From NCBI GenBank assembly GCA_020633465.1, contig JACKDN010000030.1:1-64000 (forward strand): a stretch of DNA of 64,000 nucleotides, written 5' to 3'. The position numbers and the translations under genes were made by a program. Source of the DNA: Myxococcales bacterium. Its GTDB lineage: Bacteria > Myxococcota_A > Bradymonadia > UBA7976 > UBA1532. Shown here one piece after another: positions 57,901 to 64,000 of this stretch. The stretch's first letter is position 1. Every line of letters starts with the position of its first letter. The notes beneath the pieces are model-generated. The model worked only from the letters and a program-made list of their open reading frames with translations. It was not told the DNA's origin and searched no databases.

Positions 57901-59156
57901 GCGGGCTGCGGGTGAACGACTTCCTGTACGCGATGGACGCGCTGCCGGCCGTCGGCAGCCGCTTCCAGGCCATCGTGGGCGTGCTGCGATTCGCCAACGA
58001 AGACAGCAAGTTGGAGCCGCGCGGCCCGGAGGACGTGGCCGACGGGCCGCCGGTGGTCGTGGCGCTCGAGCCCGCCCGCGCGTTCGTGCGCGCGGGCGGT
58101 GACGGCCTGATCCGCGGGCTCGACGGGCGGCTGCTGAGCGTGCGCCTGTCGTCGGCCGCCGAGGCGGGGGGGCTGGCCGTCGACATCGCGCTCGACCCGG
58201 CGGCGCCGCTGGTGGCCGACGGACCCACGGTGGTCGCCGAGGGGGCCACGTCGGCCCTCGTCGCGCTGCGGCTGAACGGGCCGGTGGCCGAGCCCCTCGA
58301 CGTGACCGTCACCGCGTCGGTCCCCGAGCGCGGCGCGGCCGAGGCCATCGTGACGGTGCTGCCCGAAGACGCCCCGCCGACGTCGCTGCGCTTCGAGCCC
58401 GCCGAGATCGTCGTCGGGGTGGACGAGACGGTCGAGGTGACGCTGGTGGCCGATCGCCCGGCCCCCGAGGACGGCTGGCAGGTGCAGCTGACGCCCAGCG
58501 ACGCGCTGAGCGATCTGCCCCGCTCGGTGCTCATCCCCTGGGGCGAGGGCCAGGTCACCTTCGAGGTCACCGTGGCCAGCCAGGCGACCACCGGCACGCT
58601 CACCGGCCGCCTCGACGATCTCGAGGCCGAGTTGGAGATCACGGTGGTCGACGCGATCAGCGGCCTGGTGATCAACGAGATCGACTACGACCAGCCCGGC
58701 GAGGACGGCCCCGAGTTCCTCGAGCTGTTCAACGGCACCGGGCGCCCGCTGCGGCTCACCGGCCACACGCTGGTGCTGTTCAACGGCAGCAACGGCCAGG
58801 CGTACAGCGAGATCGACCTGGGCGACGCCGAGGTGCCCGCCGGCGGCTTCGTCGTCGTCGGCGCCGCGAGCGTCCTGGCCGGGGTGCCCGCCGGCGCCGT
58901 CCGCGTGCCCCTGCCCGGCCAGATCCAGAACGGCGCGCCCGACGGCGTCGTGCTGCTCGGCCCCGACGACATGGCGCTCGACGGCGTCGCCTACGAGGGC
59001 GCCATGCCCGGCGTCGGCGAGGGCCAGCCCGCCCCCGCCGACACCGGCGACGGCGCGATCGTCCGCTGCCCCGACGGCGCCGACACCGACGACAACGGCG
59101 CGGACTTCACGTTCGCCGCCCCCCCGACGCCCGGCGCCGCGAACACCTGCGAGTAG
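54957..59156 (+). CDS. Lipoprotein: Gly-rich linker, amidohydrolase, TSP3, OB-like and lamin-tail domains; multiple frameshifts in the linker
   Basis: The ATG at 54957 (GGGAG upstream) starts a lipoprotein signal ending ALALGGC. A Gly-rich linker follows, but between about 55225 and 55640 the GGEPGVGGGM-type reading changes frame about five times and the annotated frame would stop at 55610. From 55650 the original frame is open again to 59156. That part has an amidohydrolase domain (about 55700-56900) with the metal motif NAHDHITF and a later LGTDWTASGS supplying the Asp. TSP3 repeats (57105-57400), an OB-like segment (VRGIITAVAPEGAGFFLQM), beta-sandwich repeats and a lamin-tail domain (INEIDYDQPGEDGPEFLELF) complete it. 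Corrected, it is about 1400 residues, a surface hydrolase of unknown substrate. Confidence 0.72.
55069..55670 (+). repeat. GGC-rich tandem repeats coding a Gly-rich linker
   Basis: Units encoding GGQPGQGG, GGEPGVGGGM and GGAPGVGGGM are strung together. Within the tract the coherent reading moves through all three plus-strand frames, a sign of several single-base indels. Confidence 0.7.
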
Positions 59157-59203
59157 GCGATCGCCCACTTGCGTCACGACGGCGCCACCGGGAGACTGCG
59201 GGC

Positions 59204-59473
59204 ATGTTCGAGGACACCACGCCCGAAGCCCGCGAGCGCTACCTTCGGCACCTCCGCGAGATGTCGCCGGCCGACCGCTTTCTGAAGATGTGCCGGATGA
59301 ACGCGGACGCCCGGGCGCTCAAGCGCGCTTGGCTGCGCGAGAAGCACCCTGCGGCCTCGGACGAGGAGATCCACATCCGCCTCGCCGCGCTGCTGTACGG
59401 ACGGCGAGCCGCGTCGATCCTGGGGCCCGTGCCCGAAGACGCCGTCGTCCCGCTCGATGTCGAGCGGCCCTGA
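59204..59473 (+). CDS. Small helical protein of unknown function
   Basis: 89 residues from the ATG at 59204 (GGGAG upstream). Strongly charged and helical: EARERYLRHLREMSPADRFLKMCRMNADARALKRAWLR, then HPAASDEEIHIRLAALLYG. Short proteins of this look occur widely in myxobacteria and planctomycetes without assigned function (from memory). It lies 103 bases before the ClpP-family gene and may share its transcript. One Cys; no signal or membrane segment. Confidence 0.7.
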   Translation: MFEDTTPEARERYLRHLREMSPADRFLKMCRMNADARALKRAWLREKHPAASDEEIHIRLAALLYGRRAASILGPVPEDAVVPLDVERP

Positions 59474-59575
59474 CGCGACGTCCGAACGGCGGCGCTCATC
59501 CTCGTGACGCGGCGGTCGCATCCGGCGCGGCGCGGCGGTATGGTCCACCCGCTCACCACGATTGGAGGACGCACC

Positions 59576-60202
59576 ATGTGGCGCTTCGACGACGACGACG
59601 ACGACCGTGAGGACCTGCCGGGCGGCGCCGAGAGCAAGGAGGCCGTCGCGCTCGCTTCCAAGATGCTCGACACCCGCACGCTGATCGTGGCCGACGAGGT
59701 CAGCGACCAGCTGTACCGGCGCATCGCGACGACGATGATGCTGCTCGAGCGCAAGGATCCGAAGGCGCCGATCACGGTCTTCGTGAACTCGCCCGGCGGC
59801 TCGGCCGACTCGGGCTTCGCCATCTACGACCTGTTCCGCTTCTCGCCCTGCCCGGTCATCACCGTGGCCAACGGCGTGGTGGCGTCGGCGGCCGTGCTGA
59901 TCTTCCTCGGCAGCCCGCCGGGCAAGCGCGTCAGCCTGCCCAACGCACGCTTCCTGCTGCACCAGCCCTCGACGGCGGCGCGCGGCCAGGCGTCGGACAT
60001 CGACATCACCGCCAAGGAGATCGTGAAGCTGCGCCGGCGGTACAACGAGATCGTGTCCGAGGCGACGGGCAAGGATCTCGACCAGGTCGGCAAGGACAGC
60101 GACCGCGACTTCTGGCTGACCGCCGAGGAGTCGAAGGATTACGGGCTGGTGAACCGCATCGTCACCAGCCGCTCGGAGCTGGACGCCCTCATCAAGGGCT
60201 GA
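59576..60202 (+). CDS. ClpP-family serine protease, divergent paralogue
   Basis: 208 residues from the ATG at 59576 (TTGGAGGAC upstream). The ClpP core is recognisable: VFVNSPGGSADSGFAIYD, the nucleophile in ANGVVASAAVLIFLG (usually GQAASMGA), the His in RFLLHQPS, and the Asp in DSDRDFWLTAEES, so the Ser-His-Asp triad is complete. The N-terminus is unlike canonical ClpP: a run of nine acidic residues in the first thirteen (RFDDDDDDRED) replaces the axial-loop sequence that contacts ClpX/ClpA. It is therefore probably a secondary ClpP, with its own adaptor or mixed heptamers. No clpX is adjacent. The tail overlaps the end of the convergent gene by 11 bases. Confidence 0.85.
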   Translation: MWRFDDDDDDREDLPGGAESKEAVALASKMLDTRTLIVADEVSDQLYRRIATTMMLLERKDPKAPITVFVNSPGGSADSGFAIYDLFRFSPCPVITVANGVVASAAVLIFLGSPPGKRVSLPNARFLLHQPSTAARGQASDIDITAKEIVKLRRRYNEIVSEATGKDLDQVGKDSDRDFWLTAEESKDYGLVNRIVTSRSELDALIKG

Positions 60203-63200
60203 CCGACCCCCGCCCGCTCGCCCCCAACGCGACCGCGAGCAGCCGCTCGAGCGTGGCCCCCTCGTCGGGGACGGGCGGCTGGCCGCGGCGCCGGCGCTCG
60301 GCCGCGCGGCGGGCCGCGCTGTAGCGCACCCCTTCGGCCAAGCGGGGCACCGCGGCCCGCAGGGCGACCTCGGTCGCCGCGGCTGCCGCGCGCCCCGCCG
60401 CCTTCGGCTGCAACCCGTAAGCGGCGGCCAGCGACGGCGGCAGCCAGCGCGCCGTCAGCGGCCGCACCACCTTGAAGACGATCTCGCTGGGCGCCTTGTC
60501 GGGCCGCAGGATGGCGTTCGCCAGGCGCAGCGCGTCATCACCCACCCGCAGCGCACCGCCGTCGAGCGTCGCCTGCACGTACGCGGCGAGCGCCGCCCAA
60601 TCGCGCGGGAAGCGATCCTCGGGGATGCCGAACAGCCCGAACAGGAACGCCGCCTCGGCGACCAGCCGGTCCTTGTCCCCGGGCGCGAGCGGCTCGACCA
60701 GCCGCTCGAAGGCCAGCACCGTCGTCTCGACGATGGTGGCCGCCACCCACAGCAGCAGCGGCACCTGGTTGGCCGCGAACGCTACGCCCCCGCCGCGCAG
60801 CCGGCCCCGCACGGCGACGTGCTTCGCGAACACCTCGCGCGCCAGGCGCATCATCGTGGCGCCGTCCCCGAAGGCCAGCCCGTACATGGTCTGCAGCGTC
60901 GCGTGGAAGCGATCGCCGGGCGCGGTGAGGAAGCCCGCGTGGTGCACGAGCCCCTGCGCGACCGCCGGGTGCGCGAACTGCATCAGCAGGCCGCGCGGCC
61001 CGCCCAGGAGCGCGACGTTCTCGCCGAAGACGCGCCACATCACGCTGTCGGGCGCGAACAGGCTGTGCCGGGTGTCGGCCTGACGCAGCGCGTCCAGGCG
61101 CGCCTCGAAGGCGTCCGGCGTCACCTCGTCGGGCAACGCCGCGGGCACCTCGACGCCAGCGACCCAGCGCTCGACGAGCGGGCGGCAGCCGCCGCACACG
61201 GTGCCGGCCCCGGTGGCGCAGGCGACCTCGGCGGCCGAGCAGCCGGCCGGCAGCGCATCCAGATCGCGCGCCAGCACGCCGACGCACCCGCAGACGACCC
61301 GCGCCCCGCCTCGCGCCGGCGGGCCCAGCACGCCGGTCCAGCGGAACCGCTCGATCTCACCGCGCGTCAGCCGTCGCCCACGCCGCACGCGCGCGGCCAG
61401 CGTCGGCGCCGCCGCGAGGTCGCCCTCGAGCGCCACCCGCTTCAGCGCGCCGCCCGCGTGCTCGAGCCAGCGGGCGTCGCCGGGCTCGGCCCGCTCGAAG
61501 TCGACGCGCTGCAGGACCCCCGTGGCGCCGTCCTCGCGCTCGAACACGGCGACCGGCCGCGGGGCGCCGTCGACGAAGGTGGCGACGAAGCGCGCCCCCT
61601 CCGAGATCGGCGTGATCGCGACGACGCTCGGGCGGCCGCCGCGCGTGCCCCGGTGTACGGTCGTCGTCGGCCCGTCCCCGGGGGCACGGTGCGCCGCCGC
61701 GAGCGTCGCCAACAGGGTGCCCACCTGGGGATGGGCGCGCGCCCAGGCGCCGAAGGCGGCGGCCGGCACCCGGCGGGTCGCCAGTCGCGTGGCCGCCGTC
61801 ACCGTCGCTGTGCGCGGGGTGTCGAAGAGCGCGCCCCGCTCACCGAAGGTGGCGCCCGGCGTCAGGTGCGCCACGACCACGCCGCCCTGCTCGACGCGCG
61901 CGGTGCCTTCGACGACGTAGTACACGGCGTCGGACGCGTCGCCTTCGGCGAGCACCACCGCGCCCGCCTCGAACACCCGGCGCTCGGCCTGCGCGATGGG
62001 CGCCGACGACCAGGCCGCGCCCACCAACCCGGGCAGCAGGTCCGTCGGCCGGTCGGGCGCGCCGAAGACGAAGGGGCCGGCGTCGCGGAGGAAGGCGGCG
62101 GCGTCGACGCGCAGCAGCGTGGTGGGCGCCGCGGCGACGATGCCCGCCGTGCGGCGACCGTCCCCGGCCGGATCGAGGCCGCGCTCGCCGAAGCCGGCGC
62201 CCGGCCCCAGCGTCGCGAGCTCGGCGCCGTCGGCGATCACGCGGAGCGCGCCCGCCTCGACGAGGTAGAAGGCGTCGGCCGGATCCCCCTGCGCGAAGAG
62301 GATCTCACCGGGCGCCAGCGTCTGCCGGATCGCGTCGGCGCGCAACAGATCGACCACCACCTCGGGCAGCCGGTCGAGCAGCGGATCGGGCGACGGCGCG
62401 GCGCCCTCGGCCGGCAGCCACGCCAACCAGGCGTCCCGTTCGGCGCGGACGGACGTCGGCTCCGACCAGGGCAGCCAGGCCGGCGCCTCGACGACGCGCT
62501 CGTCCTCGGCGGCGCCGATCCGCACCGCGCCCTCGACCACGAACAGCTCGGTCGGCGCGTCCCAGGCGACCGCGACGCCGGCGGTGAGCGGCGCGACGGT
62601 CGCCTCGTCGAACAGCGCCCGACGTTCGGCGGGGGCCAGATCGGCGTACCGCGGCACCCCGCGCACGCAGGTCGCGAACCGCCGCGCCGCCACGCGCTGC
62701 CACACCGCCGCCCGCAGCGCCTCGTCCGACTCGAGCGCCTCGAGCACGGCCGCGCGCGGCACGCGAATCAGCCGCGTCCGGCTGACCGTGCGCACCGTCG
62801 CGTTTCGGGGCGCGCCGGTGAGCGCCCCGATCTCACCGAAGACCTCGCCGGCGTCCATCTGCTCGACCGGCGCGCCCTCGCGCAGCACCTGCACCGTGCC
62901 CGCGGCCACCACGTACAGCGCGTCGCCCGCCTCGCCCTGTCGCACGATGTCGCGCTGGGCCGGCCGCTCGATCAGCTCGGCGCGCCCCGCCAGCCGCGCC
63001 AGGTGGGCGGCGTCGAGGCCGGCGAACAGGGGCAGCGCGCGCAGGCTGCGGCGCACCTCGGCCGGACCCAGCCAGCGCCCCGCGCCCGGCGCCCGGCGCA
63101 GCGCGCTGCGCACCCGGTCGACGGACCGCGCGCCCTGCTCGCGCGCGACGCTGACGGCCGCCCCGGCCAGCGTCGCCGGCGACACGCGAGCCAGCGTCAG

Positions 63201-63692
63201 CAGGCCGTGTCCGGCGCCGTAGCCCGGGTTGCGCTGCACGTAGTAGCGCACCGCCGGCTTGTCGCAGCGGGCCCACCAGTCGCGCTCGGCGGGCGACTCG
63301 AGCGTTCGCCAGCCCACGTGGCGCACGAGCGGGTCGTCGCCGACGGGCTCGAGACCGAAGGCGTCGCCGAGCGCGCACAGCTCGTCGAGCAGCCGACCCT
63401 CGACAGGCGCCGCCGGGCTGGGCCAGACGGGTCGCATGCGCTTCGCGAGCGCGTAGTAGCTGACCGGGTGCACCAGGCAGCCGAGGTAGTAGACCGGCCC
63501 GCCGGCCTCGCGCAGCACGGTCTTCAGCGCCTCGCGCAGGCCGAAGCCGGCCGTCGAGTTGTGGCCACGATGACTGCGCAGGAAGCCGGCCTCGCCGCGC
63601 AGCACGACGGCGTCCTCGCCGTGGACGGGGCGGTGGAACGCGTGCGCGGCGAAGTAGCCCACGATGGCGTCGCGGGCGTCGCGCTGGACCAT
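60192..63692 (-). CDS. Multidomain protein: acyltransferase-like, cNMP-binding domains, BFD-type [2Fe-2S], DUF2236 oxygenase
   Basis: At least 1166 residues from the first in-frame ATG at 63692. Plausible protein sequence continues upstream to about 63830 (LSPADHAALIDDLYTVHCDI), so the true start is probably in the C-rich tract beyond, where the frame cannot be followed. Residues 1-190 look like a GNAT-type region. CNB-type domains follow at about 213-330, 345-445 (degenerate), 465-570 and 580-680, with GEIGALTGAPRNATV and GERGALFDTPRTATV as phosphate-binding cassettes. CGCVGV and, about 35 residues later, CGGC form a BFD-type [2Fe-2S] site. Residues about 880-1125 are DUF2236 (MWRVFGENVALLGGPRGLLM, FAHPAVAQGLVHHAGF), the latex-clearing-protein/MpaB haem oxygenase fold. 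It is probably a nucleotide-regulated redox enzyme. Confidence 0.78.
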   Translation of the reverse strand: MVQRDARDAIVGYFAAHAFHRPVHGEDAVVLRGEAGFLRSHRGHNSTAGFGLREALKTVLREAGGPVYYLGCLVHPVSYYALAKRMRPVWPSPAAPVEGRLLDELCALGDAFGLEPVGDDPLVRHVGWRTLESPAERDWWARCDKPAVRYYVQRNPGYGAGHGLLTLARVSPATLAGAAVSVAREQGARSVDRVRSALRRAPGAGRWLGPAEVRRSLRALPLFAGLDAAHLARLAGRAELIERPAQRDIVRQGEAGDALYVVAAGTVQVLREGAPVEQMDAGEVFGEIGALTGAPRNATVRTVSRTRLIRVPRAAVLEALESDEALRAAVWQRVAARRFATCVRGVPRYADLAPAERRALFDEATVAPLTAGVAVAWDAPTELFVVEGAVRIGAAEDERVVEAPAWLPWSEPTSVRAERDAWLAWLPAEGAAPSPDPLLDRLPEVVVDLLRADAIRQTLAPGEILFAQGDPADAFYLVEAGALRVIADGAELATLGPGAGFGERGLDPAGDGRRTAGIVAAAPTTLLRVDAAAFLRDAGPFVFGAPDRPTDLLPGLVGAAWSSAPIAQAERRVFEAGAVVLAEGDASDAVYYVVEGTARVEQGGVVVAHLTPGATFGERGALFDTPRTATVTAATRLATRRVPAAAFGAWARAHPQVGTLLATLAAAHRAPGDGPTTTVHRGTRGGRPSVVAITPISEGARFVATFVDGAPRPVAVFEREDGATGVLQRVDFERAEPGDARWLEHAGGALKRVALEGDLAAAPTLAARVRRGRRLTRGEIERFRWTGVLGPPARGGARVVCGCVGVLARDLDALPAGCSAAEVACATGAGTVCGGCRPLVERWVAGVEVPAALPDEVTPDAFEARLDALRQADTRHSLFAPDSVMWRVFGENVALLGGPRGLLMQFAHPAVAQGLVHHAGFLTAPGDRFHATLQTMYGLAFGDGATMMRLAREVFAKHVAVRGRLRGGGVAFAANQVPLLLWVAATIVETTVLAFERLVEPLAPGDKDRLVAEAAFLFGLFGIPEDRFPRDWAALAAYVQATLDGGALRVGDDALRLANAILRPDKAPSEIVFKVVRPLTARWLPPSLAAAYGLQPKAAGRAAAAATEVALRAAVPRLAEGVRYSAARRAAERRRRGQPPVPDEGATLERLLAVALGASGRGSVSP

Positions 63693-63829
63693 GATGCGGG
63701 TCCAGGTGGCGGGGGAGTCGACGACGTAGCGCTGGAAGGCGAGGCGGTCGACGCCGGCGAAGATGTCGCAGTGGACCGTGTAGAGGTCGTCGATCAGCGC
63801 GGCGTGGTCGGCGGGTGAGAGGGCGCCGG

Positions 63830-64000
63830 GGACGATGACCGGGTGGGCGGGTGCGGGTTGGGGGGGGGCATGGGGGGGACGTGTGGGTGCTGGGTGCAGG
63901 TGTGGGGCCTGGGCGGCGGGTCAGGGGGGGGGTGAGGTCAAGGTCAGGGGGGGGGCGGGGGGCCTGGGCGGAGGGCACAGGGGCACGGGCACGTGGGTGC
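63830..64000. other. Extreme G-rich, low-complexity window end
   Basis: The plus strand carries repeated runs of 5 to 9 G separated by 1-6 bases through to the last base. It could form G-quadruplexes. It also looks like the kind of sequence where read or assembly quality drops. No reading frame can be trusted here. Confidence 0.5.

Noticed and set aside
60120..60175. Possible loss of the catalytic Asp in the ClpP-family protein (GLVN instead of GLVD)
   Set aside because: The catalytic Asp of ClpP is the one in the RDRFLSA-type segment, present here as DRDFWLTA. The GLVD position is not the triad residue.

Overview
The window is high-GC DNA, most of it clearly above 70% by eye, and almost all genes have strong third-position G/C bias. 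The organism is most likely a member of the Myxococcota (Polyangia-like). Evidence: many lipoproteins with Asp/Ala-rich linkers, Gly-rich GGMGGEPGVGG linkers, MopE-type CNGxDDDCDGxxDE metal-binding repeats, thrombospondin type 3 repeats, two MYXO-CTERM C-terminal sorting signals, lamin-tail domains and a Ser/Thr kinase fused to an FGE-sulfatase domain. No tRNA, rRNA, CRISPR array, transposase or integrase was seen.

Region 1 (1-11.7 kb), accessory and mosaic. After a lipoprotein gene on the plus strand (441-1472), the minus strand carries a gene set that occurs at least twice in tandem. The unit is: small beta-sandwich-like proteins carrying a QGSxDxxNW motif, then a GT2 glycosyltransferase with TPRs, then a large protein that begins with a Cys-rich tag (CGCTPKPSGQKCVCSP), then a lipoprotein. 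Unit A (11679 to 6598) is nearly intact. Unit B (about 6430 to 1807) is rearranged: its glycosyltransferase is fused to the tail of a small beta protein, the start of a small beta protein is fused to a frameshifted glycosyltransferase fragment, and its tagged protein carries an M23 peptidase domain. A further glycosyltransferase relic (about 1626-1722) suggests a third unit. This set is my best candidate for an undescribed system.

Region 2 (12.1-28.3 kb). It starts with a lipoprotein of lamin-tail domains ending in a haem c motif, broken by two apparent frameshifts. A hairpin-rich spacer follows, then a short plus-strand run of ordinary genes: UbiA-type prenyltransferase, Sel1-like protein, FKBP prolyl isomerase and SDR oxidoreductase. 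Two beta-helix lipoproteins meet tail to tail; the second is translationally coupled to a kinase-FGE fusion protein.

Region 3 (28.5-50.9 kb). Five giant secreted proteins are encoded in the order A1-B1-A2-B2-B3. A proteins have an alpha/alpha-toroid domain, MopE repeats and a MYXO-CTERM anchor; B proteins are lipoproteins with MopE repeats, a LamG-like domain and a propeller-like C-terminus. A and B genes overlap by ATGA. About 4 kb spanning the A/B junction is almost identical in the two copies while both flanks have diverged, which points to gene conversion. B3 is coupled to an erythromycin-esterase-family protein.

Region 4 (51-64 kb). This holds an MscS channel, a LysR regulator, a tandem pair of RlaP-type nucleotidyltransferases, an amidohydrolase lipoprotein with a badly frameshifted Gly-rich linker, a small conserved-looking protein, a ClpP-family protease, and a very large protein joining an acyltransferase-like region, several cNMP-binding domains, a BFD-type [2Fe-2S] module and a DUF2236 oxygenase domain. 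The last ~170 bases are extremely G-rich on the plus strand.

Several frameshifts lie in G-runs or GGC-repeat tracts, so residual assembly indels are a serious alternative to real gene decay in those genes.
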